The position numbers were made by a program, and so were the translations under genes. A stretch of DNA of 64,000 nucleotides from Chryseobacterium oranimense (GTDB taxonomy: Bacteria; Bacteroidota; Bacteroidia; Flavobacteriales; Weeksellaceae), in assembly GCF_025244725.1 (NCBI RefSeq), contig NZ_CP104203.1:1922001-1986000 (forward strand), given 5' to 3'. This document shows, one piece after another, positions 1 through 8,051 of this stretch. Under the pieces are notes generated by a model. That model saw only the letters and a list, made by a program, of their open reading frames with translations, was not told the DNA's origin and searched no databases. Position 1 is the first letter of the stretch. Every line of letters starts with the position of its first letter.

Positions 1-738
1 ACAAGAAACATACAGTCTTTAATCTCAGAAATCGGAGAACAATCTGAAGCATTTCTGCCTCTCGAACTGAATTTAACGGATAACGAAGACGTACATTCAG
101 CTGTTTTAAAAACAATTGATCATTTCGGACAGATTGATATCGTGGTGAACAATGCCGGATACGGGCAGATCGGTACCCTGGAAGAACTGACAGATAAAGA
201 AGCAAGAGCCAATTTTGACGTCAATGTATTTGGTACCCTGAATGTGATCAGGAATACTGTTCCTTATCTCCGGGAGCAAAAATCAGGACATGTGTTTAAT
301 ATTTCTTCTATTGGAGGGTATTCCGGAAATTTTCCGGGTTGGGGAATTTATTGTGCAACAAAGTTTGCAGTAGCAGGGCTGACTGAATCGCTGGCTGAAG
401 AAATTAAAGAATTCGGGGTTCATGCAACTGTAGTCTATCCCGGCTATTTCCGAACAGATTTCCTAAGTAAAGATTCTGTGAAAACACCGGCAAATCCAAT
501 CCAGGTGTATGAAACGGCCAGAAGTTCCGAACAGGCCCATCTTAACGAGATCAACGGAAATCAGCCTAACGATCCTGAAAAAGGTGCAGAAGCCCTGATT
601 GCACTCAGTGAAGTAGAGAATCCACCGGTTCATTTTCTTTTGGGAAGCGGTACTTCCGAATTTCTGGATGCAAAAATCAAAACCATTACCGGTGATGCCA
701 AACAATGGGAAGCCCTGACAGTGTCTACGGTAATATAA
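1..738 (+). CDS. SDR family NAD(P)-dependent oxidoreductase, 5' truncated
   Basis: The reading frame is open from the first base of the window, so the N-terminal cofactor motif (TGxxxGIG) lies outside it. Visible are the SDR NNAG motif (about 145-170), the catalytic serine in ISSIGG and the YCATK active-site Tyr/Lys pair, the normal order for a classical short-chain dehydrogenase. The C-terminal part resembles the longer SDRs often annotated as oxidoreductases of unknown substrate. An AraC-type regulator follows on the same strand about 200 bases downstream. Substrate cannot be inferred. The family call is secure; any specific function would be a guess. Confidence 0.9.
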   Translation, partial: TRNIQSLISEIGEQSEAFLPLELNLTDNEDVHSAVLKTIDHFGQIDIVVNNAGYGQIGTLEELTDKEARANFDVNVFGTLNVIRNTVPYLREQKSGHVFNISSIGGYSGNFPGWGIYCATKFAVAGLTESLAEEIKEFGVHATVVYPGYFRTDFLSKDSVKTPANPIQVYETARSSEQAHLNEINGNQPNDPEKGAEALIALSEVENPPVHFLLGSGTSEFLDAKIKTITGDAKQWEALTVSTVI

Positions 739-766
739 ATTCCCTTTTTGACCATTAAAATTACAA

Positions 767-890
767 TCCTTCGACTGCGTTCCGGCCAACGGATGTTTTT
801 TAAATGTCATGCTGAGCGTAGTCAAAGCATTGTACATAAAAAATTAGATTAAGATTATTACCATATCCTTCGACTGCGCTCAGGATGACA
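767..890. repeat. CTTCGACTGCGCTCAGGATGAC-type intergenic repeat, inverted copies
   Basis: A partial copy begins at 768, a reverse-oriented copy (GTCATGCTGAGCGTAGTC) occupies 806-830, and a further forward copy spans 867-889. The 806-830 and 867-889 arms can pair. A fourth related copy is at 6651-6677. Such elements are commonly seen between flavobacterial genes; whether they act as terminators or as mobile repeats is not shown here. Confidence 0.7.
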
Positions 891-945
891 CTGCATCAGC
901 CATCATTAATACTTTGGACATTATACAATTTACTAAATTAGCATT

Positions 946-1860
946 ATGAAACCTCCATTCCGCTTTAGCACAATTTCAGAATTTCATGCCTTCTGTAATC
1001 TTCCCGGCCCTGAACATCCCATGATCAGCCTGATTGATTACAGCAAGGTGAACTATCCTACAGATGACAGTGAGCTGAAATGGATCCAGAATTTTTACTC
1101 CATCGGTCTGAAACGTAATGTGAATGCTAAGTTTAACTACGGCCAGCAGAAATATGACTTTGATTCCGGAGTTTTATGTTTTGTTTCTCCGCTTCAGTTT
1201 CTGAAACTGGAAATAAAACCTGATGTGGTGGTAGAACCTACTGGCTGGCTGCTGGTCATTCATCCGGATTTCCTCTGGAATACCCCACTCGCAAAGAAGA
1301 TAAAATCTTACGACTTTTTTAAGTATAATGTTAATGAAGCTCTTTTTCTTTCAGATAAAGAAGAAAAGGTTGTTGTAGACATTCTGAAAAATATAGAGCG
1401 GGAATACCAGTCGAATATCGATAAATTCTCTCAGGAACTGATTGCTGCCCAGATTGAGCTCCTGCTTATTTATTCGGAACGTTTTTATGAACGGCAGTTT
1501 TTCACCCGGAAAAAATCCAGCCACGAGCTTCTGGAGAGATTTGAGGAGGTACTTTCCAAGTATATTGACAGCGGAAATCTTATAGAACACGGAATCCCCT
1601 CTGTAAAGACTATAGCCGCAGAAATGAATATTTCGTCCAATTATTTAGGATCTTTGCTAAGGATTCATACCCAGCAAAATACCCAGCAGCATATCCAGAA
1701 CAAACTCATCGACCTGGCCAAAGAACGCCTCAGCACCACACACCTTTCGGTAAGTGAAATTGCTTATGAATTGGGTTTTGAGCATCCGCAGTCTTTCAGC
1801 AAACTGTTTAAGCAAAAGACCAATCTGTCTCCGCTGGAATTCAGAAAGTTATTTAATTAA
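946..1860 (+). CDS. AraC family transcriptional regulator
   Basis: A 304-residue protein with a variable N-terminal sensor region and a C-terminal pair of helix-turn-helix motifs (about residues 205-304). The second HTH carries the AraC signature, reading VSEIAYELGFEHPQSFSKLFK, followed by the family ending LSPLEFRKLF. It probably binds DNA as a dimer in response to a small molecule or redox change; the ligand is unknown. It follows the truncated SDR gene on the same strand, a common pairing in which the regulator controls a neighbouring oxidoreductase, but that link is inferred from position only. The ATG at 946 fits the usual family length. Confidence 0.9.
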   Translation: MKPPFRFSTISEFHAFCNLPGPEHPMISLIDYSKVNYPTDDSELKWIQNFYSIGLKRNVNAKFNYGQQKYDFDSGVLCFVSPLQFLKLEIKPDVVVEPTGWLLVIHPDFLWNTPLAKKIKSYDFFKYNVNEALFLSDKEEKVVVDILKNIEREYQSNIDKFSQELIAAQIELLLIYSERFYERQFFTRKKSSHELLERFEEVLSKYIDSGNLIEHGIPSVKTIAAEMNISSNYLGSLLRIHTQQNTQQHIQNKLIDLAKERLSTTHLSVSEIAYELGFEHPQSFSKLFKQKTNLSPLEFRKLFN

Positions 1861-1892
1861 AAAAACAGACCGATTTATTTTTTCCAGCGCTT

Positions 1893-1908
1893 TTTGTCAA
1901 ATGGCAAA
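1893..1908. promoter_or_regulatory. palindromic operator upstream of Crp/Fnr gene (copy 1)
   Basis: TTTGTCA-AA-TGGCAAA, an imperfect inverted repeat with 7-base arms. The identical arms occur at 2562-2577 before the next gene. A possible -7 box, TAACTTTA, lies at 1920-1927. The site covers the potential upstream TTG codon at 1894, which supports the ATG at 1942 as the real start. Likely bound by the adjacent Crp/Fnr protein; this is inference. Confidence 0.65.
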
Positions 1909-1941
1909 CCCGGAAAAAATAACTTTAACTACCTTGCCATT

Positions 1942-2517
1942 ATGAAAGAACTGTTTGATTTTATTTTAAGATTTGGAAATCTGAACCAACAGCAGATTGA
2001 TTTTATAACCGGTAAGGCAAAAGAAACAGACCTTCCGAACGACGAATATTTTTCAGAAGCCGGAAAAATCGCACGTCAGGTTGCATTCGTCGTCAGCGGA
2101 ATTTTGCGGGTTTGCTATTACGATAATAAAGGCGAAGAAATCACCAAATACTTTATTGAAGAAAACAATCTTGTTGTAGACCTAGAAAGTTTTGATAATG
2201 AGATCTGTTCCAGCACATACGTTCAGGCTGTTACCGACTGTAAGCTTATTGTTTTTGAAAGAAAAGACTGGATAGAGCTTTTGCAGACGATTGTGGGATG
2301 GGAAGCCATTGTCCATAAAATTATTTCAAGGGCACTGATCCAGAAAGTAGAAAGAAGAAGTCCGCTGGTTTCGGAAGATGCAACCACCCGTTATCTGAAA
2401 TTTCTAGAGATTTATCCTACTGTGGTCAATAAGATTCCTCTTTCCTACATTGCATCTTATCTTGGGATTACCCAGTCTTCGCTCAGCAGAATCAGGAAAA
2501 ATATTGCCAGGCATTAG
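1942..2517 (+). CDS. Crp/Fnr family transcriptional regulator
   Basis: About 191 residues from the ATG at 1942. The N-terminal two thirds form a cyclic-nucleotide-binding-like beta roll and the C terminus holds a winged HTH with PLSYIASYLGITQSSLSRIR. Flavobacterial proteins of this subgroup usually lack the true cAMP-contact motif, so the effector is unknown. An in-frame TTG at 1894 would lengthen the protein, but it sits inside a palindromic operator and is disfavoured. The next gene, an SDR, carries the same operator, so this protein probably regulates itself and its neighbour. Confidence 0.88.
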   Translation: MKELFDFILRFGNLNQQQIDFITGKAKETDLPNDEYFSEAGKIARQVAFVVSGILRVCYYDNKGEEITKYFIEENNLVVDLESFDNEICSSTYVQAVTDCKLIVFERKDWIELLQTIVGWEAIVHKIISRALIQKVERRSPLVSEDATTRYLKFLEIYPTVVNKIPLSYIASYLGITQSSLSRIRKNIARH

Positions 2518-2561
2518 ATTTGAGCTTCTGACTTCTTAAAGTTTTAAATTGATTTTCACTT

Positions 2562-2577
2562 TTTGTCATTTGGCAAA
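2562..2577. promoter_or_regulatory. palindromic operator upstream of SDR gene (copy 2)
   Basis: TTTGTCA-TT-TGGCAAA, with both arms identical to the site at 1893-1908 and only the two central bases different. It lies 52 bases before the SDR start at 2630. A possible -7 box, TAAATTTA, is at 2584-2591. The short distance to that box would suit repression or class II activation. Confidence 0.65.
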
Positions 2578-2629
2578 CAGGATTAAATTTAATTCATGGA
2601 ATTTTACATCATCAATTAAAACAAAAAAA

Positions 2630-3367
2630 ATGAAATCAGTATTAATAACAGGAGCCAACAGAAGTATTGGCCTTGAAACCGCAAAACAACTTTCAGAAAA
2701 AGGATTATTCGTCTATTTAGGAAGCCGCGACCTCCAAAAAGGTGAAGCCATTGTAAAAGAGCTGAATGAAAAAGGTTTTCAAAATATAAAAGCCGTTGAG
2801 ATCGATGTAACCCAACCAAGTTCAATCTCAGCAGCTAAAGACCTGATCGAAAAAGAACAGGGAAAACTGGATATCCTGATCAATAATGCAGGCATTCTGG
2901 GAGTAAATCCCCAGACTGCGGCTGAAACACCTATCGCAGATATTCAGACTGTATTTGACACTAACTTTTTTGGAGTGATCAGTGTAACCCAGGCATTTTT
3001 AGAACTGCTTAAAAAATCGGAAAGCCCGAGGATCAGCAATATTACTTCGGGACTCGGATCATTGACTTTACATAACGATCCAAGCTGGAAGTATTACCAT
3101 GTAAAAGGAGCGGCATATGGCCCGTCCAAATCAGCCTTAAATGCTTATACTACTGTTTTAGCCTACGAACTGAAAGACTCTCCTTTTAAAGTCAATGTGA
3201 TTGATCCGGGATATACTGCCACAGATTTCAATGGCCACAGCGGTCCGGGCTCTGTAGAAAGTGCAGCTTCTTTTATCGTGAAACATACGCTGACCGGTGA
3301 AGATGCACCCACAGGGCAATTCTACAGCAATGATATAGAGGATGAAATCGGGATCAGTCCCTGGTAA
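2630..3367 (+). CDS. SDR family NAD(P)-dependent oxidoreductase
   Basis: A 245-residue classical short-chain dehydrogenase. The N-terminal cofactor site reads TGANRSIG (a variant of TGxxxGIG), followed by LINNAG, the catalytic serine in the ITSGLG segment and YGPSK supplying the Tyr/Lys pair. Family length is normal when started at the ATG at 2630; an earlier in-frame start at 2549 would run through the operator and is rejected. Substrate is unknown. The shared operator with the preceding Crp/Fnr gene suggests induced expression, typical of a stress- or xenobiotic-response reductase, but this is inference. Confidence 0.9.
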   Translation: MKSVLITGANRSIGLETAKQLSEKGLFVYLGSRDLQKGEAIVKELNEKGFQNIKAVEIDVTQPSSISAAKDLIEKEQGKLDILINNAGILGVNPQTAAETPIADIQTVFDTNFFGVISVTQAFLELLKKSESPRISNITSGLGSLTLHNDPSWKYYHVKGAAYGPSKSALNAYTTVLAYELKDSPFKVNVIDPGYTATDFNGHSGPGSVESAASFIVKHTLTGEDAPTGQFYSNDIEDEIGISPW

Positions 3368-3372
3368 ATTTT

Positions 3373-3400
3373 AAAGAGAGGCTTTGGATCTCTCTTTTTT
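3373..3400 (+). terminator. intrinsic terminator of SDR gene
   Basis: An 8-bp stem, AAAGAGAG (3373-3380) pairing with CTCTCTTT (3390-3397), followed by a T run. Confidence 0.75.
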
Positions 3401-3432
3401 AATTTCAAAAGAGCTTTTTTATACTAAAGAAT

Positions 3433-3460
3433 AAGCCACTGCTATAACTGCAGTGGCTTT
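3433..3460. terminator. hairpin between SDR and gldG, probable gldG terminator
   Basis: A 10-bp perfect stem AAGCCACTGC / GCAGTGGCTT with a 7-base loop. It lies just past the gldG stop, so it most likely ends the minus-strand gldFG transcript. Confidence 0.7.
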
Positions 3461-3468
3461 ATGATTAT

Positions 3469-5139
3469 TTATCCAAACTTCTTCTTTCTCATCCAGAAGA
3501 ATAATCCTCCCAACAGGCCGATGACTACCAAAGGCAGCAATAAATTCAGCCATTGCCAGTTTGCTTTTTCTTCCGTGATGCGGTTTCTGTCCAGAAGTCT
3601 TTCTTCAATATTCCTATTTCTGAGAGCCATCAGGTTGCTGTCGTCCAGAAGATAATCCAGGGCATTTCTCAGGAACTGTTCGTTACCGAATTCCTGGTTC
3701 GTCAGACGGTCAATTCCCATCGGAAGCGGCTCGCCCTTGTGCATTTTATTTCTTCCTACATCTCCGTCTGCAATTACGATCATTTTATTTTCAGGGCTTT
3801 GGCTTTTAAAACCCGGATAACCTTTTCTTTCAATTCTTGAGGCATAGGCAGAGTTGAACTTTCCTTCAAGGGCAACGGCGAATATCTTAGGTGTGCTTGG
3901 TTTTTCCATTTGTCCAAGACTGTCAACACTTGCAATTTCCTTCAGGTCTACATAATTCGGAACCTGTTTCAGGAGCGTTCTTTCACTGGATTCGAAAAGA
4001 ACCTTTGTTTTAATATTTTTTCTTCCGCCCAGCGTATCGATGGAAGTCGGGAACTCAAATTTTACCGGATTGATATTTTTCGTGATCGGATTATCATTTT
4101 CAGCAATTCCAAGTGGAAAATAAGGCCATGGAAGGCTTGTATACTGAGGATTCCCTCCTACTTCACCGGTAACCAGCTTCAGCAGCGCAAATTTCTTCAC
4201 ATCCTTTACCAAAGCAGGATTGATCCTGATTCCGTAATTGAAGAAAAAATCTGTCATATTGATATCCACAGGGAAAGGCATTACCTTTTGAGATCTGGTC
4301 AGCGTATCCATTTCAGCATTAACGGCATCAATCATCCAAAGCGTTTTTCCGCCATTCATAATGAACTGGTCAAGGATCACTTTTTCATTATCGGTGAATG
4401 CTTTTCTCGGTTTTGCAATGACCAAAGCACTCATCTGTTTTAATAAAGGAAGGTCTGCAAGGGTAAGTTCTGTCTGGTTTTTTGGGACTATAGGGCCTGC
4501 ATCATAATTTTCAAGGGCCAATTGCATAAAGCTGTGAAACTCTTCCGGCCCAAGCTCATCCTGATTGACCAGGATCCCGACCTTTTTTCTCCTATTTGCT
4601 GCAATATTCTTGATATTGGAAACAAGGCTGTACTCCAATCCTTCTATAGATCTTGTCAGTTGCTGATCTGCATCTATTCCGGCCTGCTGTACTACCAGCG
4701 GAATGGATACTCCCCTTTTGTCATATTTTATAACAGCATAAGGAAAAAGGGTAATCTGAGAAATTTTACCGTCTTTTACATCCGGAAGAACGGAAGGCTG
4801 CATTCCCATTGCCATCAGGGTATCCTGCGACATTTTTGTTTTGATGGGATCGATAAATTTAAAGTCAATTTTCGGATTGATCTTCCTGAACTCTTCCAGC
4901 ATAAATTTCGTCTCACTCTGAAGCTGCTTAAAGCTTGCCGGAAAATCTCCTTCAAGGTAAACATCTACCGTAAGCGGCTTTTTTACGGATTCCAATACTT
5001 TTACCGTATTTTCCGAGAGCGTATATCTTTTTTCTTTAGTTAAGTCTAATCTGATTCCGGAATAGGCAAGCAGGATAACCAAAGGTACCACTGCAATTAA
5101 GAAAATTCCTAATGGAGATTTAATATTGAACTTCTTCAT
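3469..5139 (-). CDS. gldG: gliding motility-associated ABC transporter substrate-binding protein GldG
   Basis: About 556 residues from the ATG at 5139; an upstream in-frame start would extend into gldF and is rejected. An N-terminal membrane segment (about residues 10-28) precedes a large periplasmic domain of the ABC-type uncharacterised transport (GldG/MXAN) family, and a C-terminal membrane helix (WLNLLLPLVVIGLLGGLFF) ends in basic residues. In Flavobacterium johnsoniae GldA, GldF and GldG form an ABC transporter required for gliding. Many Chryseobacterium-like species keep the genes without obvious gliding. The start is 4 bases past the gldF stop, so the two are cotranscribed. The ATPase gene gldA is not in this window. 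Confidence 0.93.
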   Translation of the reverse strand: MKKFNIKSPLGIFLIAVVPLVILLAYSGIRLDLTKEKRYTLSENTVKVLESVKKPLTVDVYLEGDFPASFKQLQSETKFMLEEFRKINPKIDFKFIDPIKTKMSQDTLMAMGMQPSVLPDVKDGKISQITLFPYAVIKYDKRGVSIPLVVQQAGIDADQQLTRSIEGLEYSLVSNIKNIAANRRKKVGILVNQDELGPEEFHSFMQLALENYDAGPIVPKNQTELTLADLPLLKQMSALVIAKPRKAFTDNEKVILDQFIMNGGKTLWMIDAVNAEMDTLTRSQKVMPFPVDINMTDFFFNYGIRINPALVKDVKKFALLKLVTGEVGGNPQYTSLPWPYFPLGIAENDNPITKNINPVKFEFPTSIDTLGGRKNIKTKVLFESSERTLLKQVPNYVDLKEIASVDSLGQMEKPSTPKIFAVALEGKFNSAYASRIERKGYPGFKSQSPENKMIVIADGDVGRNKMHKGEPLPMGIDRLTNQEFGNEQFLRNALDYLLDDSNLMALRNRNIEERLLDRNRITEEKANWQWLNLLLPLVVIGLLGGLFFWMRKKKFG

Positions 5140-5143
5140 AATG

Positions 5144-5872
5144 CTACTTCTTTTTAGAGATAAAATGATTGGACAATAATAACGTAGCACCGATGATCAG
5201 AATAAAATAGGCAACATCTTTAAGATCAATAAGACCTCTGGTAAATCCTAAGAAATGCTGATAAAATCCTATATTCTGAAGAATAAAATCTGCGCCGCCC
5301 AGCAGTTTGTAGCTGGCAAGCTGCTCAATCCCGAAATACATAATAAAACACATGAAAACTCCTAAAAGATATGCCATGATCTGGTTCTGAGAAAGGGATG
5401 AAGCCAATATGCCAACTCCCGCAAAAGCAGCGATTAAAATAATCAGCCCGATGTAACTTCCAAAGGTCATTCCAAGGTCAATATTTCCTTCAGGAACTCC
5501 AAGAACATAAACTGTATAAAGATAAATCAGTGACGGAATAAGGCAAAGAACCCCAACGATCCATACTGAAAGAAATTTCCCTGTTACCAGATCCGAAACT
5601 TTTAAAGGCTGGGAAAACAGCCAGTTCAGTGTTCCCGTCTGCTGTTCTTCTGCAAAGGTTTTCATAGAAAGTGCAGGGATAATAAACATCAGCAGCCATG
5701 GTACGAGTACGAAATAGCTCTGTAAAGAGGCCATCCCGATATCGAAAATATTGGAATCATTTTCGAAAAAAAACAGGAAAAGAGCGGTTATGAGGCTGAA
5801 TGCGGCAATGATTACCCATGCGCTCCAGTTTCCAAAGTAACTCCACAGTTCCTTTTTTAAAATTGCAATCAT
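5144..5872 (-). CDS. gldF: gliding motility-associated ABC transporter permease GldF
   Basis: A 242-residue ABC-2 type permease with six hydrophobic segments. The N terminus MIAILKKELWSYFGNWSAWV is typical of the family, as is the segment EEQQTGTLNWLFSQPLKVSD, which matches the conserved cytoplasmic loop of ABC-2 permeases. It would form the membrane channel partner of GldA and GldG. It is the first gene of the gldFG pair. The region upstream (5897-5936) contains an 8-bp tandem repeat rather than a clear -7 box, so its promoter position is uncertain. Confidence 0.93.
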   Translation of the reverse strand: MIAILKKELWSYFGNWSAWVIIAAFSLITALFLFFFENDSNIFDIGMASLQSYFVLVPWLLMFIIPALSMKTFAEEQQTGTLNWLFSQPLKVSDLVTGKFLSVWIVGVLCLIPSLIYLYTVYVLGVPEGNIDLGMTFGSYIGLIILIAAFAGVGILASSLSQNQIMAYLLGVFMCFIMYFGIEQLASYKLLGGADFILQNIGFYQHFLGFTRGLIDLKDVAYFILIIGATLLLSNHFISKKK

Positions 5873-5896
5873 AGTTTTTTGTACAATGTAAAAGAA

Positions 5897-5936
5897 GATG
5901 TATTGATGTATTCGTGTATTAACGTATTCATGTATA
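5897..5936. repeat. five imperfect 8-bp tandem repeats
   Basis: Consecutive 8-base units: GATGTATT, GATGTATT, CGTGTATT, AACGTATT, CATGTATA. They fill the gap between the divergently read gldF start and the hemJ stop. All but the last end in GTATT or CGTATT. Confidence 0.75.
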
Positions 5937-5952
5937 CATCCGGCTTAAACTA

Positions 5953-6504
5953 TTATTTGTTTTTTTTATTCTTATTAACGAGTTTAACGGTCATCATGAT
6001 CAGAAATACAAGAACGAAAAATCCGGCGATTAATTGCCACCAGTATTCAATCACCGCAGATTTCAGGATCACTGTAAAAACTACCAGGAAGAGAATAAAC
6101 GTAGCAATCTCATTGGCTTGCCGCAATTTAATATTAGGCGTTTCGATGGTTCCCCCGTTTAATTCTTTCAGTTTCAGTACTTTTTTCCAGCACCAGTAAT
6201 GGTAAGCGGCAAGACCGATCAGGAAAGTAAGTTTTAAATGAAACCACGGCATTTTCATCAGCCCGGTATTCAGGAAAATCATAATTATTCCACAGACTGC
6301 CATAATGATGCCCGCAGGAACCGTAATGATATTCCACAGCCTTCTGGCCATGAAAGTATACTGCTCTCTGAGGATTTTCTTTTTTTCGTCAGCAAACTCG
6401 TCCGTATCCTTATAGTAAACAAAAATTCTTACGAGATAAAAAATTCCCGCAAAATAGCTTACCATGAAGATAATATGCAGTGCTTTGATTATAGTATAAA
6501 GCAT
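5953..6504 (-). CDS. hemJ: HemJ-type protoporphyrinogen IX oxidase (CopD/UPF0093 family)
   Basis: A 183-residue membrane protein with about five hydrophobic segments. The N terminus reads KALHIIFMVSYFAGIFYLVR, the signature of HemJ, with the conserved His10; a conserved Lys (residue 91, in WFHLKLTF) is also present. Both residues are essential in characterised HemJ. It oxidises protoporphyrinogen IX to protoporphyrin IX in haem synthesis and is the usual enzyme where HemG and HemY are absent. It is a single gene between gldF and kbl. Many annotations name it only CopD family. The enzyme call rests on the motif match. Confidence 0.85.
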   Translation of the reverse strand: MLYTIIKALHIIFMVSYFAGIFYLVRIFVYYKDTDEFADEKKKILREQYTFMARRLWNIITVPAGIIMAVCGIIMIFLNTGLMKMPWFHLKLTFLIGLAAYHYWCWKKVLKLKELNGGTIETPNIKLRQANEIATFILFLVVFTVILKSAVIEYWWQLIAGFFVLVFLIMMTVKLVNKNKKNK

Positions 6505-6693
6505 TTTTTAAAATAATGGCAAATATAATGTTAATAACAAAAATATTTGGTAGAAATAATATAAAAAAACACTCCGACTCTGTTCATCACGACATTATTT
6601 ATATTAACTGCTCTAATTTTATCAAAAAAATTAAGCACAATAATAAAACGGTCATGCTGAGCAAAGTCGAAGCATCTGTATTGTAAATTTTAA
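6505..6693. repeat. A/T-rich gap with a GTCATGCTGAGCAAAGTCGAAGCATC repeat copy at 6651-6677
   Basis: The gap between hemJ and kbl contains one more copy of the repeat family seen at 767-890, here in the GTCATGCTGAG orientation. No gene or clear terminator was seen otherwise. Confidence 0.6.
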
Positions 6694-7890
6694 TTAAGAA
6701 ATAACTCCCAATTCTTTCCCCACTTTCTCAAAACCTGCAATGGCTTTATCCAAATGCTCTCTTGTATGAGCGGCAGAAAGCTGTACTCTGATTCTTGCTT
6801 TTCCTTTCGGAACCACAGGATAGAAGAATCCGATCACGTAAATTCCCTCGTCCATAAGCTTTTCAGCCATTTTCTGGGCAAGAGGCGCATCATACAGCAT
6901 TACCGGAACAATAGCGGCATCACCATCAGGAATATCAAATCCTTTGGCTACCATCTGGGTTCTGAAATAGGCTGCATTTTCCATTACTTTATCACGAAGT
7001 GAAGTATCATCCGAGATCATATCCAGAACTTTCAGAGCAGCTCCAACGATTCCAGGCGCCAGTGAGTTCGAGAATAAATAAGGACGTGAACGTTGTCTCA
7101 GCATATCAATAATCTCTTTTTTACCGGAAGTAAATCCTCCCAAAGCACCTCCCAAAGCTTTTCCTAAGGTAGAAGTGATAATATCTACTCTTCCCATCAC
7201 CTCATTAGCTTCGTGGGTTCCACGACCTGTTTTTCCGATGAATCCTGTCGCGTGAGAGTCATCAACCATTACAAGGGCATTGTATTTATCTGCAAGATCA
7301 CACACTCCTTTAAGGTCGGCAACAATACCATCCATAGAGAAAACACCGTCTGTAACAATAATTTTGAAACGGTGATCCTTTTCGGAAGCAGCAATTAACT
7401 GGGCTTCCAGATCTTCCATATTATTGTTTTTATAACGGTATCTTGCTGCTTTACATAAACGTACCCCATCAATGATAGAAGCATGGTTCAATTCATCTGA
7501 AATAATAGCATCCTCTTCCGTGAACAATGGTTCAAAAACTCCTCCGTTCGCATCAAAGCAGGCAGCGTATAGAATAGTATCCTCAAGACCTAAGAAATCT
7601 GCAATCTTTTTCTCCAGTTGCTTGTGGATATCCTGTGTTCCGCAGATAAAACGTACAGAAGACATCCCGTAACCATGAGATTCTATCATGTCCTGGGAAG
7701 CTTTCATGACTTCCGGATTATTGGACAGACCGAGGTAATTATTAGCACAGAAATTTAAAAGCTTTTTTCCATTGGCTTCAATTTCCGCACTCTGCTGGGA
7801 AGTGATGATTCTTTCTCTTTTGTAAAGACCGTCATTTTCAATGTTTTGCAGTTCGTTCTGTAAATGTTGAAGATATTTTTCAGAGATCAT
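6694..7890 (-). CDS. kbl: glycine C-acetyltransferase (2-amino-3-ketobutyrate CoA ligase)
   Basis: A 398-residue PLP enzyme of the alpha-oxoamine synthase family. It cleaves 2-amino-3-ketobutyrate with CoA to glycine and acetyl-CoA, the second step of threonine catabolism. The Schiff-base lysine is K244 in [10 protein letters not shown], the same number as in E. coli Kbl. Other family motifs are [21 protein letters not shown] and [16 protein letters not shown]. The length matches the family exactly. The usual partner threonine dehydrogenase (tdh) is not beside it in this window. A serine palmitoyltransferase-like role is less likely given the close match around the active site. Confidence 0.95.
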   Translation of the reverse strand: MISEKYLQHLQNELQNIENDGLYKRERIITSQQSAEIEANGKKLLNFCANNYLGLSNNPEVMKASQDMIESHGYGMSSVRFICGTQDIHKQLEKKIADFLGLEDTILYAACFDANGGVFEPLFTEEDAIISDELNHASIIDGVRLCKAARYRYKNNNMEDLEAQLIAASEKDHRFKIIVTDGVFSMDGIVADLKGVCDLADKYNALVMVDDSHATGFIGKTGRGTHEANEVMGRVDIITSTLGKALGGALGGFTSGKKEIIDMLRQRSRPYLFSNSLAPGIVGAALKVLDMISDDTSLRDKVMENAAYFRTQMVAKGFDIPDGDAAIVPVMLYDAPLAQKMAEKLMDEGIYVIGFFYPVVPKGKARIRVQLSAAHTREHLDKAIAGFEKVGKELGVIS

Positions 7891-8024
7891 TTTTTAGTAA
7901 TTTTTTAGATGTGCTAATTTAATAAAAAGCCTTTAAAGTATCAGCTTTTATACGTTTAATTCTAAAAACAGGATTCAATTTCATTTTTAACATTATTAGT
8001 CTACTAATTCAGTAGGATAATAAC

Positions 8025-8032
8025 TATATTTG
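8025..8032 (+). promoter_or_regulatory. -7 promoter box (TATATTTG)
   Basis: Exact match to the Bacteroidetes TAnnTTTG box, 20 bases before the start of the cupin-like gene. No clear -33 TTG was found. Confidence 0.6.
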
Positions 8033-8051
8033 TTCTTTAAAATTCAGGAAT

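Noticed and set aside
463..837. Minus-strand 124-codon frame over the SDR end
   Set aside because: It is antisense to a clear SDR gene and has no family motif.
3910..5043. Two plus-strand frames (3910-4443 and 4522-5043) over gldG
   Set aside because: They are shadows of gldG with no start context or domain.
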